From assembly GCF_965283645.1 (NCBI RefSeq), contig NZ_CBDIPG010000001.1, positions 2,852,001 to 2,916,000 of the forward strand: a stretch of DNA of 64,000 bases, written 5' to 3'. The DNA is from Kordia sp965283645. GTDB taxonomy: Bacteria; Bacteroidota; Bacteroidia; Flavobacteriales; Flavobacteriaceae. The notes below the pieces were generated by a model, which had not been told where the DNA came from, made no database searches, and was given only the letters and a program-made list of their open reading frames with translations. Below are positions 1-8,053 of this stretch, piece after piece. A program made the translations under genes and the position numbers. Each line of letters begins with the position of its first letter. Positions within the stretch are counted from its first letter, which is position 1.

Positions 1-1
1 T

Positions 2-445
2 ACACAACAGACGTATAACGGTAAAATTTACGTTGCCGATTTCTTTTTTACTACTTGTGCAACCATTTGTCCTATTATGACAAAAAACATGGCAGACATT
101 CAAAAAGAAATCATGGATGATGAAGATATTATGTTATTGTCACACTCCGTAACTCCCGAAATTGATACGGTAGCGCAACTAAAACGCTATGCTATTGAAA
201 AAGGAGTCAATGATAAAAAATGGAATTTGGTTACAGGTGATAAAAAACAAATTTATGACTTGGCACGTAAATCATATTTAGCCGTAAAATCGCAAGGAGA
301 TAATGATTACGGAATGGTGCATACGGAAAATTTTATGCTCATTGATAAAGAACGTCGCATTCGTGGTTTTTATGATGGTACTAAAAAAGAAGACATTGAA
401 AAGCTACTAGAAGACATTGAAATCTTAAAAAAATCATACAAATAA
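2..445 (+). CDS. SCO1/SenC-family protein (5' partial)
   Basis: The reading frame is open from base 2 with no start in the window, so the N-terminus lies upstream; the ATG at 77 is internal. Just before that ATG the frame reads TCATICPIM, the SCO family CxxxC copper site (T-C-x-x-x-C-P), and the downstream His that completes the site is visible in MVHTENF. SCO proteins are membrane-anchored thioredoxin-fold proteins that carry copper to the CuA site of cytochrome oxidase or act as thiol reductases. The C-terminus (DIEKLLEDIEILKKSYK) fits the usual SCO end. It is followed after 77 bases by feoA, which has its own promoter-like element. Identification is strong; the actual role (copper delivery or redox) is not decided by sequence. 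Confidence 0.9.
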   Translation, partial: TQQTYNGKIYVADFFFTTCATICPIMTKNMADIQKEIMDDEDIMLLSHSVTPEIDTVAQLKRYAIEKGVNDKKWNLVTGDKKQIYDLARKSYLAVKSQGDNDYGMVHTENFMLIDKERRIRGFYDGTKKEDIEKLLEDIEILKKSYK

Positions 446-487
446 ACGTTTTTCTACACGGAAGTTTTCTAACTTAACTTTTTAACT

Positions 488-495
488 TATTTTTG
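488..495 (+). promoter_or_regulatory. Bacteroidetes -7 element before feoA
   Basis: TATTTTTG matches the Bacteroidetes TAnnTTTG -7 consensus and lies 27 bases before the feoA ATG. No good -33 TTTG is seen upstream. A plausible promoter for the feo unit. Confidence 0.45.
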
Positions 496-522
496 CTTCT
501 TTAAATTTAATCTAAATAAAGA

Positions 523-747
523 ATGCAAACTGTAGCAGATTTAAAAAAAGGAGAAAAAGCAATCATTCTTGATTTCTCTGTTGATACAATTCCGCTAAAA
601 CTCATAGAAATGGGTTGCCTTCCCGGAAACGAAGTTGCATTGGTACAAACCACTCTTTTTAATGGTCCTTTATTTTTAACGATTAATGGAAGTAATATTG
701 CAGTGCGAAAAGATACTGCCAAGCAAATTCTAATAGAAAAAATATAA
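523..747 (+). CDS. feoA: Ferrous iron transport protein A
   Basis: A 74-residue protein with the FeoA SH3-like pattern: an early LKKGEKAIILDF segment, then L-x-E-M-G-C-L-P-G, and a C-terminal IAVRKDTAKQI strand. FeoA is a small cytosolic protein that supports the FeoB iron permease, probably by contacting its G domain. It lies 12 bases before feoB on the same strand, so the two are co-transcribed. Length is normal for the family. The overlapping ORF on the other strand has no support. Confidence 0.93.
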   Translation: MQTVADLKKGEKAIILDFSVDTIPLKLIEMGCLPGNEVALVQTTLFNGPLFLTINGSNIAVRKDTAKQILIEKI

Positions 748-759
748 TCCTATGCGCGC

Positions 760-2916
760 ATGAGTGATTCAATGATACAAGTAGCATTAATAGGAAATCC
801 AAATACAGGAAAAACATCATTATTCAATCATTTAACTGGATTGAATCAGAAAGTTGGAAACTATCCAGGGATTACGGTTGATAAAAAAACAGGAACGTGC
901 AAACTTTCCAAAACACAAAAAGCTACCATTTTAGATTTGCCCGGAACGTATAGCTTAAATGCGTCTTCTGCCGATGAAAAAATTGCCATTGATGTTTTAA
1001 ATGATCCCGAAAACGAATACCATCCAGATGTTGCCGTTGTGGTTACTGATGTAGAAGAACTAAAGCGTAACTTGCTTATTTACACACAAGTAAAAGATTT
1101 AAACATTCCTGCAATTTTAGTCATTAATATGGCTGATAGAATGAAAATGAAAGGAATTACACTTAATATTCCACAATTAGAAGCTGATTTAAAAACCAAA
1201 ATTGTAGTCATAAGTTCAAAGCTTCAAACTGGAATTTCTGAGTTAAAAGAAGCCATCGTACATTACAAATCAATTTCAAAAGAAGCGTGTATTCCTGCGG
1301 AACGTTTCAAACAAAATACGATCAAAAATCCTGAATTGTTAACATCGTTATCAGAAGCCGCACTTAAAAAAACGCAACATCACGAAACGGTAATTCGGTA
1401 TCAATTCATCAATAATACACTAAAAAAATCATATACAATTGACAAAGAAAAAGCGTCTGATTTGCAAACCAAGTTAGATCGAATTTTTACACATAAAATC
1501 TTTGGATACGTAATTTTTGGAGTATTATTATTATTAATATTTCAAGTCATTTTTGAATGGAGTTCTGTTCCAATGGACTTTATTGATAGCACATTTGGCT
1601 CGTTGGCCGATTGGACAAAAGCAACCTTGCCAGAAGGAATGTTTACCAACTTATTAGCCGAAGGAATCATTGCTGGCTTGGGCGGAATTGTGATTTTTAT
1701 ACCACAAATTGCTTTTCTATTTCTGTTTATTGCCATCTTAGAAGAAAGCGGCTACATGAGTCGTGTTGTCTTTTTAATGGATAAAATAATGCGCCGTTTT
1801 GGATTGAGTGGAAAAAGTGTTGTTCCGCTAATTTCGGGAGCCGCATGCGCAATTCCTGCAATTATGGCAACCCGAAATATTGAAAGTTGGAAAGAACGAC
1901 TCATTACTATTTTGGTAACTCCATTTATTACTTGTTCTGCACGTTTGCCTGTGTACGCTATTTTAATTGCATTGGTCATTCCGAGTGAACGCGTATTTTG
2001 GATTTTTAATTGGCAAGGAATTACCCTAATGGCGTTGTATATTATTGGTTTTGCCATTGCACTACTTTCAGCGTATATTTTACACAAAACCTTAAAAATT
2101 GAAAGCAAATCGTATTTCGTTGTAGAAATGCCAAAATATAAAGTTCCGTTATTTAAAAATGTAGCATTAACAGTTATAGAAAAAACAAAAACGTTTGTGT
2201 TTGAAGCTGGAAAAATCATCTTAGCAATTTCTATTATTCTATGGGTTTTAGCTTCGGTTGGTGTAAATGATACGTTTACGAATGCAGACAAAATAGTACA
2301 AACTTCTGTTACTGAAAATGGTTTCAATGAGATTCAAGAAGTTTCGTTACAAAATAAAATGATGCGTTTTGAAAAACGCTTAAAAGAAGAAGCGAAGGAA
2401 GCTAATAAAACGTTGACAGCACAAGATATTAATGCAGCTATAGCTGAAAAAACGCCTGATTTTAGACAAGCAGTTATTGATGATGAAATTGCCGCTTTAA
2501 AACTTGAAAATTCAGCCTTAGGAACCATCGGAAAAGCTATTGAACCTGCAATAAAACCACTAGGTTACGATTGGAAAATTGGAATTGCATTGGTAAGTTC
2601 GTTTGCGGCACGAGAAGTATTTATAGGAACCTTAGCTACTATTTACAGTGTTGGAAGCGAAGGTGATGATGAAACTGGAAATACAATTACTGCCAAAATG
2701 GAATCGGAAGTGCATGCCGATTCTGGAAAGAAAGTATTTACGTTTGCTTCTGGCATATCATTGTTATTGTTTTATGCGTTTGCCATGCAATGTATGAGTA
2801 CATTAGCCATTGTAAAACGGGAAACAAATGGTTGGAAATGGCCAATGGTTCAGTTATTTGGAATGTCGGCCATTGCATATCTTGCAGGATTACTAGCGTA
2901 TCAATTTTTAAAATAA
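760..2916 (+). CDS. feoB: Ferrous iron transporter FeoB
   Basis: A 718-residue Fe(II) permease with an N-terminal G-protein domain. G1 is GNPNTGKT (residues 12-19), G3 is DLPG (59-62) and G4 is NMAD (123-126). The membrane domain follows from about residue 245, with the two inverted Gate segments. The conserved SGAACAIPAIMATR and TPFITCSARLPVY stretches, the latter with the pore Cys, are present, as is SSFAAREVFIGTLATIYSVG near the C-terminus. The protein imports Fe(II) across the inner membrane. A charged loop near residues 520-590 (KRLKEEAKEANK region) interrupts the second half, as is common in Bacteroidetes FeoB. It sits between feoA and the small Cys-rich protein in one transcription unit. 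Confidence 0.97.
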   Translation: MSDSMIQVALIGNPNTGKTSLFNHLTGLNQKVGNYPGITVDKKTGTCKLSKTQKATILDLPGTYSLNASSADEKIAIDVLNDPENEYHPDVAVVVTDVEELKRNLLIYTQVKDLNIPAILVINMADRMKMKGITLNIPQLEADLKTKIVVISSKLQTGISELKEAIVHYKSISKEACIPAERFKQNTIKNPELLTSLSEAALKKTQHHETVIRYQFINNTLKKSYTIDKEKASDLQTKLDRIFTHKIFGYVIFGVLLLLIFQVIFEWSSVPMDFIDSTFGSLADWTKATLPEGMFTNLLAEGIIAGLGGIVIFIPQIAFLFLFIAILEESGYMSRVVFLMDKIMRRFGLSGKSVVPLISGAACAIPAIMATRNIESWKERLITILVTPFITCSARLPVYAILIALVIPSERVFWIFNWQGITLMALYIIGFAIALLSAYILHKTLKIESKSYFVVEMPKYKVPLFKNVALTVIEKTKTFVFEAGKIILAISIILWVLASVGVNDTFTNADKIVQTSVTENGFNEIQEVSLQNKMMRFEKRLKEEAKEANKTLTAQDINAAIAEKTPDFRQAVIDDEIAALKLENSALGTIGKAIEPAIKPLGYDWKIGIALVSSFAAREVFIGTLATIYSVGSEGDDETGNTITAKMESEVHADSGKKVFTFASGISLLLFYAFAMQCMSTLAIVKRETNGWKWPMVQLFGMSAIAYLAGLLAYQFLK

Positions 2917-2927
2917 ACCAACAAAAG

Positions 2928-3047
2928 ATGATTCAAGAAATAATAGTAGGCATCACGTTTTTTATTGCGATCGGTTTCATTATCAAGAAATTTTTCTGGA
3001 AAAAGAAAACCACAAAAACTTGTGGAAAAGACGGTTGCGGTTGTTAA
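2928..3047 (+). CDS. FeoB-associated Cys-rich membrane protein
   Basis: A 39-residue protein starting at ATG 2928, 12 bases after feoB; a longer in-frame reading from 2790 overlaps feoB and is not credible. It has one N-terminal membrane helix (IIVGITFFIAIGFIIKKFF), a Lys-rich stretch and a C-terminal cysteine cluster KTCGKDGCGC. This is the pattern of the small FeoB-associated Cys-rich proteins (the FeoC-like position in Bacteroidetes feo operons). The role is unproven; the Cys cluster suggests iron handling or tuning of FeoB. Confidence 0.85.
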   Translation: MIQEIIVGITFFIAIGFIIKKFFWKKKTTKTCGKDGCGC

Positions 3048-3520
3048 TTTCATCTTTATCATAAAGATAGTAACTCAATTCGAAAAACAAAGCAGCTAAA
3101 TTTAAAGAAAATTCAAAACTGTTAAAACACCTTTGGTGGCATTCATTTCATTCGCTGATGTTTCTAGTCAATATCCCAAAACACGAATAGCTGTTTCTAG
3201 CCTAAAGTTTTTATGTAACATTAACGTAAATCTTGGTCGTACTCCAAAAAAAGAAATTATCACTCATGGCATATCCGTAAGATGAATTAAATCTTGAATT
3301 TTATTTAGATATTGAAAAATATCGTAAACTATAGGAATGATAGTACTATTAGAGCCTCTTTTTTATGCTTCAATTTTATTGATTGGGAATCTTTGTATTT
3401 GCAGTGCTGGAAAGAGTAGTGTTTGATGTTGGAATTATGTACATCATACTGCAAATTGCCGTTTTTATTATACTATCATTCTGAATAAAATTCTCGTTGT
3501 AGCAAAAAAATAAAAGCATA
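3048..3520. other. Non-coding stretch after feo operon
   Basis: About 470 bases with no intact gene between the feo unit and a terminator. Near 3365-3484 a broken frame reads like a short membrane protein (MLQFY, in-frame TGA, then LGIFVFAVLERVVF and ILQIAVFIILSF). This may be a gene remnant but is too short to assign. Confidence 0.4.
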
Positions 3521-3556
3521 AAAAAAAGAGCGTGTTAAGCCGCACGCTCTTTTTTT
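3521..3556. terminator. Bidirectional terminator between convergent operons
   Basis: An A-rich tract followed by GAGCGTG, an 8-base loop, CACGCTC and a T run. The symmetrical A and T runs let it serve both the feo operon and the facing metal ABC operon. Confidence 0.85.
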
Positions 3557-3805
3557 GTGTCATATAGTTGATTTGTACCTTAAACAAATCAATAAAGACT
3601 ATTTTTAAAATTACTCAATACGAATGTAGTTTGATTATTAATAATTTAGAATATAATTAGATTAACTAGCAAAGTTGGTCGATAAACATAGCAATTCTAT
3701 AGATGAACGGTAAATTGAAAAACTTAAAATTATGTTAACTTACTGATAAACAAACAACTAATAAGCGTTAGCATTATTCTTACAAAGAACAAAAATTTGT
3801 ATAAA

Positions 3806-5197
3806 TTATCCTCTAAATAAAAAGAAATCATCTTTCATTTCTTCAATTTCGGTATCTTTATTTGTGATGATATAATCAATAGCTTTTTCCGTAAACTCCT
3901 CTCCTTTCTCTGTTAAAGAAATAATATGTTCTTCAACCGTAATCATATTGTTTTTCAATGCCAATTCTACAATAGATTTAGATCGCAAGCGTTGCCAATT
4001 AATATGTTCGTTTAAATGTTTTACATGACGTTCACTTTCTTCTGTATGATTTCGAATGTGAAGTAAAAACACCAATAACATAATTTCCGTTTTCTGTTGA
4101 CGAACTTTGTAATATCCGTAAATAACGCCTCTTTTGGGTAAAATGTAAATTAACAAAGCTGTCATAACGGCTCCAGCTCCAATAATGATTATATAATCAG
4201 AAAAGATGAATTGTTCAAAAACCATTTTTATTTTATCACTTAGCGCGAATTGTGTAAAACCAGGTTCATTTAGTACTAAAGTTTGATAATATTGATGAAA
4301 TGTAACACCTATTCCTGTTGCCAAACTTACTACAATTGATGTAATGATTGGTTCGTACACTAACAAGAATAAAATAGCTAAAACCGTTGTCATTGATCCA
4401 GAAATGGAAGCATCTAACAAATGTGCTAACCAATATCCTGAAATTGCAGAGAAAACGCCAAAAAAGCACGCGAGCACTAACATTTTCTTTAAATCTTTTG
4501 TGAACAGATATGCAGTTGCCGCAGGCGCAATCATAAGTGCAACAACTAATATTGGACCAACTGCATCAAACGCTCCAACAATGGTTACAGACGAAACCGT
4601 CATCAATCCGTAATGCATGATAATTGGCGAAAACCCAAGTGCGGCGGCTAATCCAGGATCAAACGTGCTTACTTTGAGTTCTTTAAAAAACATAAATAAT
4701 AACACCAACGTTATCAATAAAATTATTCCAATAACCCAAATTGCTTTCGGTCCAAGATTGATGCACGAATCGGCAATTCCTTCCGTACAATTAATGAGTA
4801 ACGGATCAAAAGGAGCTAAACTTAAGTCACCAACCATGACTGAATCTATATCTAAATGCACGTCGTTGGCATTTTTCGCAATCAAAATAACACCAATACT
4901 AAACAATGCAGGAAACACCAAACCAATTGCTGTATCTTCTTTTACTAAGCCTGTTTTTTGAATAAATTCGACTAAGAAAACTGTCACAATTCCTGCCAAA
5001 GCCGCCAATACAATTAATAAAGGAGAAGCTGTATCGCCAACAATAAAAAACCCAATAACAATTCCTAATAATATAGAATGACTGATGGCATCACTTATTA
5101 GCGACATTTTTCGCAATACTAAAAATGTCCCAGGAATGGCACAAGCGACTGCAACGAGCGCAACAATAATTTGTATGGTAATTTGTGCGCTATTCAT
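3806..5197 (-). CDS. Metal ABC transporter permease with DtxR-like tail (second permease)
   Basis: A 463-residue permease of the TroC/MntB/ZnuB family (ABC-3). The first 300 residues form the membrane domain, with the family hallmarks LVLRKMSLISDAISHSILLG near the N-terminus and ALMIAPAATAYLFTK in the middle. The last 95 or so residues (from about 365: LLHIRNHTEESERHVKHL, then a helix-turn-helix and wing, LTEKGEEFTEKAI) resemble the winged-helix domain of DtxR/MntR repressors. Such fusions occur in Bacteroidetes and Firmicutes homologues and may sense metal or regulate transport. It overlaps the preceding permease by 8 bases, so translation is coupled, and the two probably form a heterodimeric channel. 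The metal could be Mn, Zn or Fe. Confidence 0.92.
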   Translation of the reverse strand: MNSAQITIQIIVALVAVACAIPGTFLVLRKMSLISDAISHSILLGIVIGFFIVGDTASPLLIVLAALAGIVTVFLVEFIQKTGLVKEDTAIGLVFPALFSIGVILIAKNANDVHLDIDSVMVGDLSLAPFDPLLINCTEGIADSCINLGPKAIWVIGIILLITLVLLFMFFKELKVSTFDPGLAAALGFSPIIMHYGLMTVSSVTIVGAFDAVGPILVVALMIAPAATAYLFTKDLKKMLVLACFFGVFSAISGYWLAHLLDASISGSMTTVLAILFLLVYEPIITSIVVSLATGIGVTFHQYYQTLVLNEPGFTQFALSDKIKMVFEQFIFSDYIIIIGAGAVMTALLIYILPKRGVIYGYYKVRQQKTEIMLLVFLLHIRNHTEESERHVKHLNEHINWQRLRSKSIVELALKNNMITVEEHIISLTEKGEEFTEKAIDYIITNKDTEIEEMKDDFFLFRG

Positions 5198-6227
5198 GTG
5201 TATCTTTTACTTGTTGATCGTATAAATTTTCCGCCGTTTTATATCCTTTTTGTGTCATAGACCATTGTTGTCCAGAAATTTGCACATAATTTAAATCGAC
5301 GAGTTCTTGTAAAGATCGTTTTGAAAATCCTTGAAAACCATTTAATATTTTAATCGAATGCGGATGTGCTATATTGCTATGATCTTTGGCAATTCCGTAC
5401 ATAAACGCTAGTGTTTTGTGCATTTTAATATTGTTTCTATTTTTCATGAAACGAATTTGCCTGAACAATAATCCTCTACTTGGCGAAAACACAAACGAAA
5501 TTAATACCAAACTTGCGGCTACCAAAACGATAACTGGACCAGTTGGCAAGTTACTTTGACTTGCGCTAATTCCTGTTCCGACAACTCCTGAAAATGCTCC
5601 AAAAATTGCCGCTAAAGTCACCATAATACCCAAACTGTTTGTCCATTGTCGTGCGGCGGCGGCTGGTGCTAATAACATTGCGCTCATTAATACAACACCA
5701 ACTGTTTGCAATCCTAAAACAATTGTAATTACAATAAATGTTGTGATTAAAATATCGATGAATCGTGTGTTGAAACCGAGTGTTTTTGCATAATCAGCAT
5801 CAAATAGTAAGATTTTGAATTCTTTCCAGAATACGAGTAATATAATCAAACAAATTCCTGCTACAATTGCCATCAACCAAACATCTTTTTCCAACAACGT
5901 TGCAGCTTGACCAAATAAATATTTGTCCAAACCTGCCTGATTGGCGTTTGGTTGTTTTTGAATAAACGTCAATAATAACATTCCAAAACCAAAGAATAAG
6001 GAAAGGGTTAAACCCAACGCTGTATCTGATTTTAAATGTGTTTTTTTCGTAATTCCACGAATCCAAAACGTTCCAATTAATCCACTTATCAACGCGCCAA
6101 TTAGTAAAATATATGTGTCTTTTGCGCCCATAATTAGGAACGCAATGGCAATTCCTGGCAAGGCGGCATGCGAAATGGCATCACCTAGTAAACTTTGTTT
6201 TCGCAAAACGGCAAAACTTCCTAACAT
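5190..6227 (-). CDS. Metal ABC transporter permease with winged-helix tail (first permease)
   Basis: Permease of the same ABC-3 family, 345 residues from the first usable ATG at 6227. The hallmark VLRKQSLLGDAISHAALPGI is present, as is MLLAPAAAARQW. The C-terminal 80 residues (SKRSLQELVDLNYVQIS, then MTQKGYKTAENLY) look like a winged helix. The start is doubtful. The frame continues upstream without a stop to 6332, encoding QEYISLVFEDYTLRTITLG and then AILGAICG, which is the first membrane helix expected for the family. Yet no ATG, GTG or TTG occurs there. An ATA at 6320-6318 overlaps the stop of the preceding gene as ATAG, exactly where ATGA would be expected. Either an unusual start is used or the N-terminus has been lost. 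Confidence 0.9.
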   Translation of the reverse strand: MLGSFAVLRKQSLLGDAISHAALPGIAIAFLIMGAKDTYILLIGALISGLIGTFWIRGITKKTHLKSDTALGLTLSLFFGFGMLLLTFIQKQPNANQAGLDKYLFGQAATLLEKDVWLMAIVAGICLIILLVFWKEFKILLFDADYAKTLGFNTRFIDILITTFIVITIVLGLQTVGVVLMSAMLLAPAAAARQWTNSLGIMVTLAAIFGAFSGVVGTGISASQSNLPTGPVIVLVAASLVLISFVFSPSRGLLFRQIRFMKNRNNIKMHKTLAFMYGIAKDHSNIAHPHSIKILNGFQGFSKRSLQELVDLNYVQISGQQWSMTQKGYKTAENLYDQQVKDTHE

Positions 6228-6316
6228 TCCACAAATTGCTCCTAAAATTGCTGTTCCGAGCGTTATGGTTCGTAAAGTGTAATCTTCAAAAACAAGCGAT
6301 ATGTATTCTTGAATGT

Positions 6317-7081
6317 CTATGGTTTCTCGTTTTTAACTTGTTTTACAAATTTATTTCCATCAAAGGTTAAAAGCACTTTTTTTCCTGTAGGTTTAAAAAA
6401 GCCAGTATCATTATCCATCATAAACTCGCTATGTGTAACCGTTTTTGTTTTAATATTTACATGTAAGTCAAATTTATAGCGTCTCGGAATTTTAAAAACA
6501 TAGATTGATTCATCGTTTTCAAAAATGGTCTTTCGCACTAATTTTTCATTAATCAATTCAAAATAAGTTAGGATTTTATGATGATGACCGCTTCCGTAGG
6601 TTCCGTAACCTTCAAATAAGTAGCCTTTATAAAAAGGATATATTCCCAAAATGACAGCGTCTGCAAACATATCATTTCCTTCTTCTTCGTCATCAATTGG
6701 TTTTTCATCCTGAATTGAAACTACATGTATTTCTGTATCCGATTCAAATTGAAGTAAGCTATTTATTGCATGCCAACTTCCGCCCGTGAGCGTGTCCCAA
6801 CTAAAGCTTCGTATTTTGTTATCTTTTGAGGTTTCAATGTTGATATATTTACGAAGTTCTGGAAATGTATATGCCCAACTTTCTTTGCTAGAAAGTACTT
6901 TTTTTAAGGTTTTTTCAAATTGAATCGCTACTGCAGCTCTATCAATAGCTGGATCTTTAGAACGTAATTTTTTCAATACTGCAAGCACTTTTTCTTCTGC
7001 TACTTTCATGTCTGTTTGGGCAAACATTGAAAGTGAATATAAGCTTAGAAAGAATCCCAGAAAGAACGTTTTTGTTTTCAT
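6317..7081 (-). CDS. Secreted protein of unknown function in metal ABC operon
   Basis: A 254-residue protein with a clear signal peptide (MKTKTFFLGFFLSLYSLSMFAQ). Family not recognised. The mature part is a mixed helix/strand protein with an acidic stretch DEKPIDDEEEGND and a GSGHHHK motif that could bind metal. It lies between the ATPase gene (12 bases away) and the first permease (end to start overlap), so it is made with the transporter and probably sits in the periplasm. A metal-delivery or accessory role is only a guess from position and the His cluster. Confidence 0.8.
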   Translation of the reverse strand: MKTKTFFLGFFLSLYSLSMFAQTDMKVAEEKVLAVLKKLRSKDPAIDRAAVAIQFEKTLKKVLSSKESWAYTFPELRKYINIETSKDNKIRSFSWDTLTGGSWHAINSLLQFESDTEIHVVSIQDEKPIDDEEEGNDMFADAVILGIYPFYKGYLFEGYGTYGSGHHHKILTYFELINEKLVRKTIFENDESIYVFKIPRRYKFDLHVNIKTKTVTHSEFMMDNDTGFFKPTGKKVLLTFDGNKFVKQVKNEKP

Positions 7082-7093
7082 ATATTTCTTCTT

Positions 7094-7831
7094 CTATTCT
7101 TGAACACTTACCTTATAGTTAATTCCGTAAGTTTTGGTCAAATTATCATCATTGAAGATATCTTTTACGGGACCAGTTGCAATTTTTTTTACGTTTAAAA
7201 ATGTTACCCAATCAAAATATTCAGGAACGGTTTGTAAATCGTGATGTACTACAATTACTGTCTTCCCAGCTTTACGGAGTTCTTTTAATATGTTGATAAT
7301 TGCTTTTTCGGTGGTTGCATCAACTCCTTGAAACGGTTCGTCCATGAAGTAAATTGAAGCATTTTGTACCAATGCTCTTGCCAAGAAAATTCGTTGCTGT
7401 TGTCCGCCCGAAAGTTGACTTATTTGACGGTTTTTAAAAGGCAACATTCCTACTTTTTCCAAAGCTTCTAAAGCGGCTTTCTTTTGTTTTTGCCCAGGAC
7501 GTTTAATCCAACCGAGACTTCCGTACGTTCCCATCATGACAACATCTAACGCTGTTGTTGGAAAATCCCAATCAACACTTCCTTTTTGTGGAACATATGC
7601 CACTAAACGGCGCTGTTTTTCATATGGTTTTCCGTAAACAGAAATTGTTCCCGCAATGGGTTTAATGATTCCTAAAATGGCTTTGATCAACGTAGATTTT
7701 CCCGCGCCATTTGGCCCAACAATACACATCAAAACACTTTCCGGAATTGCTAAATCAATATCCCAAAGTACTGGTTTGTAATCGTATGCAACCGTAAGGT
7801 CATCTACTGTGATTGCGTATTTTTGTTCCAT
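7094..7831 (-). CDS. Metal ABC transporter ATP-binding protein
   Basis: A 245-residue ABC ATPase. Walker A is GPNGAGKST (residues 39-47), the Q-loop is YVPQKG (79-84), the signature is LSGGQQQR (140-147) and Walker B is IYFMDEP (160-166), followed by the H-loop VVHHDL. It is closest to the ZnuC/MntA/TroB group that powers Mn/Zn/Fe uptake. It drives the two permeases encoded downstream. A 222-base gap separates it from the binding-protein gene upstream, long for an operon, and that gap holds a palindromic repeat. Confidence 0.95.
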   Translation of the reverse strand: MEQKYAITVDDLTVAYDYKPVLWDIDLAIPESVLMCIVGPNGAGKSTLIKAILGIIKPIAGTISVYGKPYEKQRRLVAYVPQKGSVDWDFPTTALDVVMMGTYGSLGWIKRPGQKQKKAALEALEKVGMLPFKNRQISQLSGGQQQRIFLARALVQNASIYFMDEPFQGVDATTEKAIINILKELRKAGKTVIVVHHDLQTVPEYFDWVTFLNVKKIATGPVKDIFNDDNLTKTYGINYKVSVQE

Positions 7832-7993
7832 TTTTGTTTTTTTAGATGTTGGATCGCTTCGTTTTTAGGGTTTTTGTTTGTTCATTTCGACTTCGTGCAA
7901 TGTATTGATTTGTTGATAAATTTTTAACTTAATCATCACTTTGAGTGATTTTTTTTTAAAATTTTGTATCGAGAAGCACTATGAAATTCGAAA

Positions 7994-8038
7994 TACTTCT
8001 TGATACAACGAATCATAGATTCGCCGCTCGAAGTGACG
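7994..8038. repeat. Palindromic intergenic repeat, GATACAA/CTCGAAGTGACG type, copy 1
   Basis: It begins TACTTCTTGATACAA and ends CTCGAAGTGACG, with an inner stem CGAATC/GATTCG. A second copy with the same outer ends but a different inner stem lies at 44763-44806. It occupies the gap between the binding-protein and ATPase genes. Confidence 0.7.
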
Positions 8039-8053
8039 TCTTGAAATTCTGAA

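Noticed and set aside
1752..2327. 191-codon open frame on the minus strand inside feoB
   Set aside because: It lies wholly inside a conserved membrane-protein gene and shows no domain; it is the shadow of feoB.
3365..3484. Possible short membrane-protein remnant
   Set aside because: One in-frame TGA and only about 30 matching codons; no family could be named.
7935..7957. ATCACT, 3-base loop, AGTGAT and T run, terminator-shaped
   Set aside because: The T run is on the plus strand, where no gene ends; it cannot terminate the minus-strand operon around it.
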